From PFL25 sp046260155 (lineage in GTDB: Bacteria; Chloroflexota; Anaerolineae; Anaerolineales; UBA4823), in NCBI GenBank assembly GCA_046260155.1, contig JBJYXV010000001.1, forward strand, positions 1-64,000: 64,000 nt of DNA, written 5' to 3'. The translations under genes and the position numbers were made by a program. The notes beneath the pieces were generated by a model, which saw only the letters and a list, made by a program, of their open reading frames with translations, had not been told where the DNA came from and ran no database searches. Position 1 is the stretch's first letter. The number at the start of each line of letters is the position of its first letter. Below are positions 7,903-17,323 of the stretch, piece by piece.

Positions 7903-9090
7903 CTAGTCCATCGTCCTGCGGGTGGTCACATCGAAGATCACCGCACCTGCAAGCACGACGGCTCGTACAACGTACTGGTACGAAATGTCAATACCCATTA
8001 AATTCATGCCATTTGTCAGTGATGACATAACCAAGGCACCGATCAGCGAACCGATTATGGTACCAACACCACCTGCTGCTGATACGCCACCGACAAAAGA
8101 TGCAGCAATAGCATCTAGTTCAAATAATGTTCCTGCAGTCGTGGTGGCTGATTGCAGGCGCGCGGCGAAAAGAATTCCAGCCAGAGCAGAAAGCATACCC
8201 ATTGAACCGAAAACCACATGGGTAATTCTTTTAACACTGATACCACTTAATTCGGCTGCTTCAGGATTTCCTCCAACGGCGTAGATATGCCGGCCAAGCA
8301 CTGTCTTGGTAGTTATGAAGTGATAAATAATAACCACAACCAATATGACCACTGCAGTCCATGAAAGACCCCGGTAGCCAGCCAAAATCCAGGTAATTCC
8401 ACCGATGAAAGCGGAGAGAGCCACCAGTTTTAAGATGAAAAGTCCTGGTGACAATACTTCAGTGCCTTGATCTTGCAGCCTTCTGCGATTGCTGATCTCG
8501 CTCCAAAGAAAGAATAAAATACTAGCCAGGCCAAGGATTAGTGTAAATTTATGTAATCCTGGAAACAAATTGATCTGTAGAACCTCAGGTATGAAATCAT
8601 TGCCTATGGCATTGAATGCTTTATCAGAAATGATGATTGTGCCTGTAGATCGGGTGACCAGCTGCAGTGCTCCCCGGTAGCCCAACCATCCAGCAAGCGT
8701 GGCAACAAAGGCTGGGATTCCGAGATCGGCTACCATGAAAGAAGTAAGCCGCCCGGCAAGAATGCCTAATACGAGAATAAATGGGATTACCAAATATACA
8801 GGCCATCCCCACGATGCCAGGGCGGTAGCTGCTACTGCTCCAAGAAAACCTGCTAAAAAACCTACTGATAAGTCAATTTGCCGGATGACAATCACCAGCG
8901 TCATGCCTATGGCTAATACAGCGATATAGCCGGTTTGATTCACCAGGTTAACAATATTCCTTGGGGATATGAATAATCCATTCGTCGCAATGGTAAAGAA
9001 CAGGATAATTACGAATAAGGCAATGAACATCCCATAATCGCGGATATTCTCTCGCAATAGTTTTCTAGTTTCGTCAATGAAGGACATCAT
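7903..9090 (-). CDS. Sugar ABC transporter permease (XylH/RbsC family)
   Basis: This 395-residue inner-membrane permease of the monosaccharide CUT2 family has about ten hydrophobic segments. Diagnostic stretches are VLAIGMTLVIVIRQIDLSVG near the N-terminus and GRHIYAVGGNPEAAELSGISVKR with the coupling helix in the C-terminal half, followed by GGVSAAGGVGTIIGSLIGAL. Length fits the longer XylH-like branch. It overlaps the ATPase gene upstream by 4 bp, so the two form an operon. It would move a pentose or similar sugar inward with a periplasmic-type binding protein, which is not encoded here. Confidence 0.9.
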   Translation of the reverse strand: MMSFIDETRKLLRENIRDYGMFIALFVIILFFTIATNGLFISPRNIVNLVNQTGYIAVLAIGMTLVIVIRQIDLSVGFLAGFLGAVAATALASWGWPVYLVIPFILVLGILAGRLTSFMVADLGIPAFVATLAGWLGYRGALQLVTRSTGTIIISDKAFNAIGNDFIPEVLQINLFPGLHKFTLILGLASILFFLWSEISNRRRLQDQGTEVLSPGLFILKLVALSAFIGGITWILAGYRGLSWTAVVILVVVIIYHFITTKTVLGRHIYAVGGNPEAAELSGISVKRITHVVFGSMGMLSALAGILFAARLQSATTTAGTLFELDAIAASFVGGVSAAGGVGTIIGSLIGALVMSSLTNGMNLMGIDISYQYVVRAVVLAGAVIFDVTTRRTMD

Positions 9091-9908
9091 GATTCTCCTT
9101 GCGCAATTGAAGCAACTTCTTCAGTAGCGAAATCATCCCGGGCACCAATCATGTACGCCACAACCCGTTCGCGGAATTCATGGATATCACCCTCTACAGC
9201 AGTATCTGAAACTTTGCGCCCCTGGCGCAGCACAATCATCCGGTCGCTGACCCGGTAGATATCTTCGAGGCGGTGGCTGATAATAATGATTGAGGCACCT
9301 TGTGCTTTAAGTTCTTGGACCAATTCAAGCACTTTATCAATGGCGGCCACACTCAAAGCTGCTGTGGGTTCATCCATGATGATGACCTTGGCATCAAAGG
9401 CCGTGGCGCGTGCAATGGCAATCGATTGGCGCTGCCCACCGGATAATCTCTCTACTTTTAAGCGGACGGAGGAAATATCGATTTTGAGGCGGTCAAGCAA
9501 CTGCCGCGTTTCTTGCTCCATATAAGGGTAATCCATTACCCCGAGCGGGCCAAGTTTCAAGCGCACAGCCTCGCGACCCATGAATACATTTCCGGCAACA
9601 TCGAGATTATTAGCCAACGCATAATCCTGGTAGACCATTTCAATGCCTATCCGGCGCGCATCCATGGGATTGGCAAAGGAGACCTTTTCCCCTTCGATAA
9701 AGATTTCCCCGCCATCCGGTATATAGGCCCCGCTAAGAACTTTCATGAGTGTGGATTTCCCTGCAGCATTATCACCCACCAGACCCAAAACTTCATTTTG
9801 CTCTAAAACCAGGTCCACACCGCGCAATGCCTGAACAGCACCAAAGTGTTTCTCGATATTGCGCATTTCAACAACAGGTTTACCGTCCGATGTTTGGTTC
9901 ATAAACAC
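9087..9908 (-). CDS. Sugar ABC transporter ATP-binding protein, single-domain form
   Basis: This 273-residue ATPase has one nucleotide-binding domain: Walker A GDNAAGKSTLMK, Q-loop in EMVYQDYALANN, signature LSGGQRQSIAIAR, Walker B VIIMDEPTAAL and the H-switch IIISHR. CUT2 importers usually use a double-domain ATPase of about 500 residues (XylG, RbsA); this single-domain type is a known variant that would act as a homodimer. The ribosome-binding site is GAAGGAAG ahead of the ATG. It is the first gene of a two-gene operon. No substrate-binding protein gene lies in the 517 bp upstream. Confidence 0.9.
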   Translation of the reverse strand: MFMNQTSDGKPVVEMRNIEKHFGAVQALRGVDLVLEQNEVLGLVGDNAAGKSTLMKVLSGAYIPDGGEIFIEGEKVSFANPMDARRIGIEMVYQDYALANNLDVAGNVFMGREAVRLKLGPLGVMDYPYMEQETRQLLDRLKIDISSVRLKVERLSGGQRQSIAIARATAFDAKVIIMDEPTAALSVAAIDKVLELVQELKAQGASIIIISHRLEDIYRVSDRMIVLRQGRKVSDTAVEGDIHEFRERVVAYMIGARDDFATEEVASIAQGES

Positions 9909-10425
9909 TTCCTTCTGCTCGAGGAGTAATTGAGAATGAATTGGTAAATATCGTTAATTATTGCATAAAGTTTGTGAATTCAGTTTTAAGTCGAGGTAAA
10001 GGTACACGATTGGAATTGGGTTGGCTCATGTTATCGATAATGAGCTGGTTATTTACCAGAAAAATGATGAAAGTGGGGAAGGTTATCTTGGAGCAGATTT
10101 CATCCAACCCCGGGCTTTCCAAGTATTTTTATACTCTCTTGGCATTTTCTACTAGGTTCAGGAATCATTAGGAGATTTAATTTTAGCATGAATCAGACAA
10201 AATATAAGTTCTAAACCAATTAAAAATCAATTTTACCTGACAAAATTCATAAATTTGGAGCTTTCTACAAATTATTTTGCTGGCTTAGATTGCAGCTTGG
10301 TCGGTAAAACCCATTCCGGTTAACAAACATTGTCGTTTGGTTTTATTTGCTGGTGATAGCTGCCGGTCCGAGTATGGTATTAGTAAAACTTCAAAGAATA
10401 AAGGAAGAGGTTCTTATAGGAAGTT
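9909..10425. other. Non-coding interval upstream of the sugar ABC operon
   Basis: 517 bp in which neither strand carries a convincing gene. A substrate-binding protein gene might be expected here and is absent. The interval is AT-rich and should hold the promoter of the leftward ABC operon. No strong repeat or hairpin was noticed. Confidence 0.45.
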
Positions 10426-10875
10426 TTATCTACCCACAAGATAAGCGCCGATGATTACGAGCAGGACGCCAATCCCTCTGACAAAACTGAGCTCAATCCT
10501 GGGGGAAGCGAATAGCCCAAATTGGTCGATCAGCAGGGCGATGATCGATTGACCCAGGATGATGGCCATTAAGGTCGAAGTCGTTCCAATCCTTGGGACG
10601 AGGTAGATCGGCGCAGCCAGGATCACAATTCCGAGAACACCACCAACATAGAGGTACCATTCAGAAATGCCAGGTAAGTCTCTGAAATTTGCGCTGTTTG
10701 GGAAGACTACTATGAGGAGAATTAAGAAGATCGCGCTGATGAAAGTGAGCAGGAGCACTGAGCCGAAATTCCCGGTGCGCTGGCCCAGGCTCGAGTTAAG
10801 CACACTTTGTACGGCGATCAAACCGCCAGCCAGTACACCCAATGTGGATAGAAAGATCTGGTTGATTGGGGACAA
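10426..10875 (-). CDS. YdcZ/DUF606-family small multidrug/metabolite-type membrane permease
   Basis: This 149-residue protein has five hydrophobic segments, beginning LGVLAGGLIAVQSVLNSSLGQRTGN and containing GGVLGIVILAAPIYLVPRIGTTSTLMAIILGQ, both characteristic of the DUF606 (YdcZ) family within the drug/metabolite transporter superfamily. Half-size members like this probably work as dimers. The start is a TTG with an AGGAGG ribosome-binding site six bases away, which fixes it well. It appears monocistronic. Substrate unknown. Confidence 0.88.
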   Translation of the reverse strand: MSPINQIFLSTLGVLAGGLIAVQSVLNSSLGQRTGNFGSVLLLTFISAIFLILLIVVFPNSANFRDLPGISEWYLYVGGVLGIVILAAPIYLVPRIGTTSTLMAIILGQSIIALLIDQFGLFASPRIELSFVRGIGVLLVIIGAYLVGR

Positions 10876-10995
10876 ATGAAACCTCCTTGTTCTTGGTATC
10901 GCATGATCAAGACGTTTCAGACAGTTAGCATGATCTACAATTAATCACCCGAGAGCCAGGTCAAGAGAACTGGCATAACTATTTTAATCTTAAAA

Positions 10996-11047
10996 GCCAG
11001 AGGAATCCTGGGGTCATCTTTTATTGGCCCCAGGATTCCTCTCTGGC
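10996..11047 (-). terminator. Long bidirectional terminator hairpin
   Basis: A long stem pairs GCCAGAGGAATCCTGGGG (10996-11013) with the complementary run at 11028-11047, with a 2-nt bulge and a 14-nt loop. On the minus strand it is followed by TTTTAAGATTAAAAT and lies just after the stop of the solute-binding protein gene. On the plus strand it is followed by a run of five T, so it may work both ways. Confidence 0.85.
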
Positions 11048-11059
11048 CTTTTTAGCTGA

Positions 11060-12331
11060 TTAATCTGTAGTCTGCGATGAGTTGCCATTTTCAATGCTTG
11101 TCTGTGGTGAAGATTGTGTCAATTTGGAAGGGTGGGAGATTTGATTCATCAAGATCTCAAAGTATGGGGTTTGGCGGAAAATTGGATCTTGCGCGGCTGC
11201 GCGGCTGGTTGGCAGCATGGCACTGGCATAAGCTGCTTCAGCCAAGATTTTCGGGTCGTTCATCCAGGCCAAGAGGTGGGTGGCAGCCTCCTTATCCACT
11301 GCACCGGCAGGGATGATCACCACTGGACCTTGGACCAATGCGGTTTGTGTTGATTCAAGCCCAGCAGGTGGGGAAGGGGGTAATGCAACACCCCAGTTTA
11401 GTTGGGGTTGTTCTATGGCGAGTCTACCAGAGGATACCAGCCATTGACCATCCAGCATCATGGCGACTTGGCCTTGATAAAATCCGACCTCAGGTATGGG
11501 CTTATTTTGGAGGGATGAAGAACGGTGGCATTGCTGGCAGCTCAGCCTTCTGCCGGCGTAAAGCGGGTGCGAGGAAGTCAAATATGGAGTGAATGAGGTA
11601 ATGAAATCATCAATTTCACCCGGGGCATAAAAAGCAGTGATTTGGTCTACCCAGCCTGTGGCATCCGTGACATTCTGATGGTCAAAGGAGAAGTTGATAT
11701 CACCAGACAACTGATGGAAAAGCTCGCTGTGCGCGTGGGGATAATCGGGGATGAAACCAGCCTGGATTAATTCACCTTCTTCGTTTCGCAGGCTCAGCTT
11801 TGCCGTGTACTCAACCAGCTCCTGAGTGGTTTGCGGTGGGCGATCAGGATCGAGCCCGGCTGCTGCAAAAAGGTCTTTGTTCCAGTAAAGCACCTCGGTA
11901 TCGCAACCCCAGGGCAAACAGTAAGTGAAATCGTCTTGTGACTCGCACTGCTCCAGGGAAGATGGATAGATATCCTCCAGGTCGATCCCGCGAAGCTCGA
12001 TCCAGTCATCAAGTGGTTCTATGAGCCCTTGTTCAGCGTAAGTTTTAACCAGCTCGGCTGTGCTCAAGATGACTAAGTCCGGGGGTTGATTCTTATTGAA
12101 GGCTTCCAGGAGATCATCGCTCCTGACCCTGGGTGTTACCTTGACGGTAACGCCTCTCGTTTGGCTGTATTGGTCAAAGATTTCTTGAAGCTGCTCCTGT
12201 TGATCACCCCAGGTAACCCACACATCGAGGATATCTTCTTCAGGCTGGGCCCGGGACGAGTTATCAATAAACCACCAGGCACTCAGCAGAATTACTACTC
12301 CCAGCAGTAACACGATTTTGTTTTTCTTCAT
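11060..12331 (-). CDS. Extracellular solute-binding protein (MalE-like, family 1) with a CxxCH motif
   Basis: This 423-residue exported binding protein has an N-terminal hydrophobic anchor (IVLLLGVVILLSAWWFI, residues 6-22) with no lipobox cysteine, then the family-1 fold: VWVTWGDQQEQLQEIFDQY, NQPPDLVILSTAEL, and the C-terminal GFYQGQVAMMLDGQWLVSS segment. Between the lobes it carries SCQQCHRSS (CxxCH at residues 265-269), resembling a c-type heme attachment site or a thiol pair. Two other cysteine pairs occur in the QCESQDDFTYCLPWGC region. It ends a probable three-gene operon (CPBP protease, small Cys-rich protein, this gene). No permease or ATPase partner is adjacent. The fold call is good; the ligand is unknown. 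Confidence 0.85.
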   Translation of the reverse strand: MKKNKIVLLLGVVILLSAWWFIDNSSRAQPEEDILDVWVTWGDQQEQLQEIFDQYSQTRGVTVKVTPRVRSDDLLEAFNKNQPPDLVILSTAELVKTYAEQGLIEPLDDWIELRGIDLEDIYPSSLEQCESQDDFTYCLPWGCDTEVLYWNKDLFAAAGLDPDRPPQTTQELVEYTAKLSLRNEEGELIQAGFIPDYPHAHSELFHQLSGDINFSFDHQNVTDATGWVDQITAFYAPGEIDDFITSFTPYLTSSHPLYAGRRLSCQQCHRSSSLQNKPIPEVGFYQGQVAMMLDGQWLVSSGRLAIEQPQLNWGVALPPSPPAGLESTQTALVQGPVVIIPAGAVDKEAATHLLAWMNDPKILAEAAYASAMLPTSRAAAQDPIFRQTPYFEILMNQISHPSKLTQSSPQTSIENGNSSQTTD

Positions 12332-12375
12332 TACATATCTTCCTTTCTACTTTTTCTTGTGACCTAATAAATTTT

Positions 12376-12738
12376 TTATCTCAATTTCATACACAACTTA
12401 TCCCACCCCGATTTTTCTCTTAGGCAAAATGGTGAGCCACCTCGTTCACGGTAATGGGCAGCGCATTCCTGGCAATGTCCGCGTCGTTCACATTTTTTAC
12501 TGCTGCAGGGACACTCAGTCTGTGCTAGCAGCAGCAGAGGCAAACCCAGGTCATGGATCTTGTCCAGGACACCATATAATGCTGCTTGATCTTCCACCGG
12601 GCCGCTCAGCAACGTTTCACCGTTCGCCCGGGATGTGATTACAAAACCTTCAAACCAATCTGCCCACTTTTGATCCAGGTGACCTTTGACCCGGATATGG
12701 TAGAGAGTATTATTGTCGTTCGATTCTTGGTAAGTCAT
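12376..12738 (-). CDS. Small LDxxWxxWF-family protein fused to a cysteine-rich tail
   Basis: This 120-residue protein has two parts. Residues 10-70 form an alpha/beta domain: LYHIRVKGHLDQKWADWFEG, then LLSGPVEDQAALYGVLDKIHDLGLPLLLL in shorter pieces; the same pattern occurs in the protein at 47861-48100. Residues 73-120 are cysteine-rich with spacing CxC-x4-C-x5-C-x2-C-x12-C plus a final Cys, looking like a small metal-binding or redox module. The ribosome-binding site is GGAG eight bases before the ATG. The gene sits between a CPBP protease and a solute-binding protein, downstream of a MalT-LuxR gene. Function unknown; the family link to the other copy is clear by eye. Confidence 0.82.
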   Translation of the reverse strand: MTYQESNDNNTLYHIRVKGHLDQKWADWFEGFVITSRANGETLLSGPVEDQAALYGVLDKIHDLGLPLLLLAQTECPCSSKKCERRGHCQECAAHYRERGGSPFCLREKSGWDKLCMKLR

Positions 12739-12790
12739 CTAATTTTCTCCAGTGTGGTTTCATTTTCAATTGCGGTACTTAATTCCAGAT

Positions 12791-13636
12791 TCAGGATGAG
12801 TGGTATTGGGCCCACATTCCTGATCGCCAGAACTGGAATTTGCTTAATGTCTTTGGCCCCCATAAGAAAGTGACGATCGAAGCAATACCGATCAGGGGTA
12901 GGGCGGTCCACATGGGTTCGAATATTAAGCCGAAATTTTGAGTTAATAGCGTGCTGACGTTGTACATGGCATGGTATAGGATGGCGGAGAAGATGCTTTT
13001 CGCATTGTTGTTATAGATCCAGACAATAATGATGCGAGTGGCGACCATGTTAAGGGATTGCCAGATGATCCACTCTGCGGATTTACCCATTTGAATGAAG
13101 GGTACCAGGTGCCAGATCGCCCAAATTGTTCCCAGAATCAGGCTGGCTGTCAGTGCATTCCAGCGAGCTTGCATAGGTTCGAAAGCATATCCCTGCCAAC
13201 CAACCTCCTCGAAGATCGCTGCAATGAAAAACACGGAGCAGGTAACCAGCATCATGATGGGTGAATATTGGTGGTTTAAATCAGGACCTTGTATACTAAC
13301 CATGATCTCATTTGTCAGGATCATGATGGCTGGCATCAGCAATAAGATTGGAAGATACCAGATTTTCTTCTTAATCCCGTTCTTATCAAAAGCCTTTTGT
13401 AACAACTGCTTGACTCCTGCTGACCCATCCTGCCTGAAGACGAGAATCAGCGCCGCAGTGATCGGGCTAACTATCATCAAGGAGCTGATAGGTAGATCAG
13501 TCGTAGCCTCTTTGGGAACGCTGGGTGCGTTCACCGCACCTAGCAGCCAGAATCCCGCAGATATCAGGAATACCAGGCCCCAAAAAAACAGTAAAGATTT
13601 TCGAGCTACACTTTTGTGGGGTGATTTATTTTTCAT
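12791..13636 (-). CDS. CPBP-family intramembrane glutamic protease (Abi/CAAX-like)
   Basis: This 281-residue membrane protein has about eight hydrophobic segments. Motif 1 of the CPBP family is present as FEEVGWQGYAFEPMQ (the usual EExxxR has Gln in place of Arg), and motif 2 as GTIWAIWHLVPF with the conserved His. These residues form the intramembrane active site in Rce1-like proteases. Bacterial members process peptides or act in signalling; substrates are seldom known. The gene is the first of a probable operon with the small Cys-rich protein (52 bp downstream) and the solute-binding protein, and follows the MalT-LuxR gene by 231 bp. Confidence 0.85.
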   Translation of the reverse strand: MKNKSPHKSVARKSLLFFWGLVFLISAGFWLLGAVNAPSVPKEATTDLPISSLMIVSPITAALILVFRQDGSAGVKQLLQKAFDKNGIKKKIWYLPILLLMPAIMILTNEIMVSIQGPDLNHQYSPIMMLVTCSVFFIAAIFEEVGWQGYAFEPMQARWNALTASLILGTIWAIWHLVPFIQMGKSAEWIIWQSLNMVATRIIIVWIYNNNAKSIFSAILYHAMYNVSTLLTQNFGLIFEPMWTALPLIGIASIVTFLWGPKTLSKFQFWRSGMWAQYHSS

Positions 13637-13867
13637 GTTAATTTTCCTTTCTGGTCAAAATTTGTTTTAAGTGGTTGGGCACAACACTACAATTGGTGCC
13701 CGGCTTTCAATGAGCCGATCTAAATTAGCCTGAAATCATTGTATAAATCAGGTTTCCAACTGTCATGCCCCAAATGGGGAATATGATGGGGGATATTGAT
13801 AGGGATTAAAAGGGGTTAGGAGATCCCAGGGGAAAGTTGACTAACAACCAGCTACCGCCTGCAGCTG

Positions 13868-16603
13868 TTAAAGGAGCTCTAATTCTCGGGCGCGGGCGAC
13901 AGCCTGGGTCCGATTGTGGACATCAAGCTTGGAAAAAATGTTTTTCAAGTGCTGCTTGATTGTGCTTGGAGCGACAACCAACCGATCCGCAATCTCCTTG
14001 TTTGAGAGACCTTCCATGAGCAGCTGCAGGACCTCAGATTCGCGCTCGGTGAGGGGATCTGTCTGTATGCTTCGAGCAGTAGCCCCGCCATATACCATCT
14101 GCAGCTTACCTTCTTGCTGGAAAGATCGGATCAGGCTATTCTCATATCCCCCAGGCGCACCACTGCCCGGTTCAATTTCGGATTTTCCCACCTTATCCCC
14201 GGCTAGAATATGCTCCAAAAGCTCATACAATGGCCATCCCAAATTCAGAAAAACTCGCGCGTAGCCTTCCGGCCTGGCCAGGTAGATCGCCTGAAACAGG
14301 ATTGATTCAGCCAGGTCGGTATCCCCAAGAGCATTAAGAACCAGGGATTTGAGCGCCAGGATTTCGATCAAGCGGCCGATTCGCCCACCCAACTCTGCCA
14401 GTTTTTGTTGATCATCGAGCAGTGCATGGGCTGTGTCAATCTCTCCCTGAGCTATCGCCAACCGGGCGAGTGCAATCTGCTCGCGTTCCGACCCTCCCTG
14501 GCAGGTTTCCGCCCAACGTCTGGCAGCCTCCACGTCGCCCACTGCCAGCCATTGAATGACTCGCGCGGTGTTGAACTCGATTCGAGTGGATAGTTGGAAA
14601 TCATAAGTCCCCATGTACTGCTCGGTGCTGCGCAGGGCTTCCAATGCGCCTGCCAAATCGCCAAGATCTTGAAGGATTTGCATCGATACGAGATCACCCA
14701 CAACCAGGTACCCTCCGAATCGCTTGCGGTATTCGAGACCCGTCATGATATGCTGGTGAGCGGCAGTGAGCTGGTTCCTTTCACGCAGTAGGTCGGCCAA
14801 CCCAAATTCATAAGCACAGCGTAATCGTGATTCAAGACCATTTCGCTCCACCATCCATTGGTATGCCCTTGCATACAAGTCCTCAGCCTGGTTTAACCGC
14901 CCCTGAACTTTTCTGACTGAAGCCAGTTCACAGAGTGCATGGATGACGATCATCAGCCCACCTTTCTTTTCCCCCGCGCTCAACATTTCCTGCAATGCCC
15001 GGGTGGCATTTTCGAAGTCATCAACAGCGATATAGGTATCTGCCTCGGCGTAGGAGCTCATGGCGTGAGCAATGAGATTGGGCTGCGCAAGTTTGTCCCG
15101 GGACAGCGCAGCCATTTCGATCACACGAGGTGAATCGCCGCGCAGATTGGCTGTATAAGCCCGGATCGCTGCGATATGTCCATGCAGCTCGGAAGACCGG
15201 TGGGCATCTGATCCAATGCGTTCCTCGACATCGTCCAGTAAAGATTCGGTTTCATCGGTCTGGCTGGTCAATGCTAACGTGTAAGCCCGGTACACGTCTA
15301 CCCAAGGGCGATCGCGAACGATCTCTTCAGGTAAATTCTCTATCCAGCCCATCAGGACCGGGACTTCGCTGCGTGCAAACATGCTGGCATAATATTGATC
15401 GATCATCGAAGCAGCCAGTTCATAATCCCCGGCGGTCATCGTGTGAGTCATGGCTTCTTCCAGGTTTCCATGGTCTCGATACCAGAGGGAAGCCTGCCGA
15501 TGCAGCTCGCGAATTTCTTCGTCTGTTCTTCTTTGTCGTAAAGAACTGTTCAACAGGTCAGCAAATAAGTGGTGGTAGCGATACCAGTGTCGTTCATTAT
15601 CCAGTGGAACCACAAAAAGGTTCATGCGCTCCAGCTGTTCCAGGATGGATTGGCTGTTTTGGGCAGGGAGATTTGCTGAGTTGCTTTCTGAGCCTGAAAA
15701 ATCGCCTCGCACGAAATCACAAAGCTCCCCATTCAAGCGCCCTAAGATTGCAGTTTCAATTAAGAAATCCTGGGTCGTGGATGCTTGCTGTTCGATGACT
15801 TCCTCCATCAGGTAATCGAGAACGAAACGGTCAGTACCGCCAAAGGACTCAATGAAAGCTGTCAAATCACCAGCCTGTTTGTGACTCTGCATTGAAATAG
15901 CCGCCATCTGCAATCCGACGATCCAACCTTCGGTGCGTTGATCCAGGGTCGCCAGTGCAGCGGCGGATAAATCCAACTCCATTTTATCCCTCAGGTATTC
16001 CGCAGTCTCTGTTGAGGTAAACCGCAGGTCTTCCCCGCGAATCTCGGTGATCTGACCGCGGCTGCGCATCAAGGTGAGTGAAAATGGTGGGTCGACGCGG
16101 GTGATGATGATCAAATGCAACCCTGGTGGCTGGTACTCCACCAAATATTCAATCGCTTCGTGAATCCAATTCTTTTGAATCAGATGGTAATCGTCAAGGA
16201 CCAGGAGAAAAGGTGAAGGCTTGCTTACCAGTTCATTGATTAACCCTGTTAACAGCATCTCCGCAGGTGGTAATTGCGGGGTTTCTATCTGATTCAACAG
16301 GGACTTTCCAATATTCGAGTGGATTTGTTGAAGTGCTGCGATAAGGTAGCTGCAAAAACGCCGCGGGTCGTTATCGCTGGAATCAATCGAAATCCAGGAG
16401 ACTGGAAGGTCCTGCCGGTGGATCCATTCACTGACCAATGAAGTCTTTCCCGACCCTGCTTTGGCGGAGATGAGAATCAGGCGCTGTTGTCTCTGCAGTG
16501 ACTGCTCAAGTTTTAACATTAAACGCGGCCGAAGTATCAAGTTCGACCGCTGTGGGGGCATATTGAGTTTTGTTTTCAGGAGAGGTGTGCTGCTCCAATC
16601 CAT
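13868..16603 (-). CDS. MalT-type LuxR transcriptional regulator (first copy)
   Basis: This 911-residue STAND-class regulator has an N-terminal segment LLKTKLNMPPQRSNLILRP leading to an NB-ARC-like ATPase with Walker A SAKAGSGKTS and Walker B FLLVLDDYHLI. A winged-helix/ARM region with RWYRYHHLFADLL-type sequence follows, then TPR-like repeats around residues 380-780 and a LuxR helix-turn-helix at about 848-911 (LTERESEVLQLLMEGLSNKE). Such proteins oligomerise on ATP and inducer binding and activate transcription. Length and order match MalT. AAGG precedes the ATG by eight bases. The CPBP/Cys-rich/solute-binding operon downstream is a likely target, by position only. Confidence 0.93.
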   Translation of the reverse strand: MDWSSTPLLKTKLNMPPQRSNLILRPRLMLKLEQSLQRQQRLILISAKAGSGKTSLVSEWIHRQDLPVSWISIDSSDNDPRRFCSYLIAALQQIHSNIGKSLLNQIETPQLPPAEMLLTGLINELVSKPSPFLLVLDDYHLIQKNWIHEAIEYLVEYQPPGLHLIIITRVDPPFSLTLMRSRGQITEIRGEDLRFTSTETAEYLRDKMELDLSAAALATLDQRTEGWIVGLQMAAISMQSHKQAGDLTAFIESFGGTDRFVLDYLMEEVIEQQASTTQDFLIETAILGRLNGELCDFVRGDFSGSESNSANLPAQNSQSILEQLERMNLFVVPLDNERHWYRYHHLFADLLNSSLRQRRTDEEIRELHRQASLWYRDHGNLEEAMTHTMTAGDYELAASMIDQYYASMFARSEVPVLMGWIENLPEEIVRDRPWVDVYRAYTLALTSQTDETESLLDDVEERIGSDAHRSSELHGHIAAIRAYTANLRGDSPRVIEMAALSRDKLAQPNLIAHAMSSYAEADTYIAVDDFENATRALQEMLSAGEKKGGLMIVIHALCELASVRKVQGRLNQAEDLYARAYQWMVERNGLESRLRCAYEFGLADLLRERNQLTAAHQHIMTGLEYRKRFGGYLVVGDLVSMQILQDLGDLAGALEALRSTEQYMGTYDFQLSTRIEFNTARVIQWLAVGDVEAARRWAETCQGGSEREQIALARLAIAQGEIDTAHALLDDQQKLAELGGRIGRLIEILALKSLVLNALGDTDLAESILFQAIYLARPEGYARVFLNLGWPLYELLEHILAGDKVGKSEIEPGSGAPGGYENSLIRSFQQEGKLQMVYGGATARSIQTDPLTERESEVLQLLMEGLSNKEIADRLVVAPSTIKQHLKNIFSKLDVHNRTQAVARARELELL

Positions 16604-17160
16604 CCTGGTAACCTTGAGTGAAATCTTCCCTGGCTGGTTCAGTGTGCTGGATTAACCATCTTACCATGCTTTAGCGCCTGTAAATGTGCTACGCTGGGGG
16701 CAAAGTATTGGTACGATAATCCGGAGAAGGGGAATCTTTCCAATATTTGTCATGACCAGCAATTGAAGAGTTCTCGGTAGGTGTGCTGCGTAATTTCGCC
16801 TTTCCGCAGTAGTGGGCGCATATACAAAAAAGGATCAACAAAAACCTTCTGAACTGATCTTCGGGTGAATGTGGAGGTATAAATTTCCAAGATTGCTATC
16901 TTTTTGTCCCTGCAATGGATAATATATTTAGAAAATTCTCTTGAAGGATCGATGTAGATGGCAGATCACAAAGCAATTTCCCGCATAAAATAGGGTGACC
17001 TGGATGGACTCGAAATTCATGCGGAGCGTTATCAGGCGCAGGCAGTACATGCATCCTACCTCCGAAACAGCGGGCTGCGATCAAAATGGGTTAATCCCTC
17101 GACATGAGGATAGTCAGCGTATCGATAAAAATGGGCATCCACTCAGCGTGATTAAAGGAT
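16604..17160. other. Non-coding interval between the LuxR gene and the tRNA-Glu repeat array
   Basis: About 560 bp. No plausible gene was found on either strand; short frames here lack ribosome-binding sites and protein-like composition. The left end should carry the promoter of the leftward MalT-LuxR gene. Confidence 0.45.
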
Positions 17161-17323
17161 GGGAATGGCATCCCCACAGGGGACGAACTCCGGTCTTATG
17201 GATTTAATTTCGTTCAGTGGTAATGGGAAATGAAAAGCCCCTGATAAATCAGGAGCTTATGCCCCCACGGGAATGGCATCCCCACAGGGGACGAACTCCG
17301 GTCTTATGGATTTAATTTCGTTC

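Noticed and set aside
9941..10171. 76-codon plus-strand frame upstream of the ABC operon
   Set aside because: No family resemblance and it occupies the probable promoter region of the leftward operon.
15130..15798. 222-codon open frame on the plus strand
   Set aside because: Lies wholly antisense to the first MalT-LuxR gene; composition is not protein-like and no ribosome-binding site is present.
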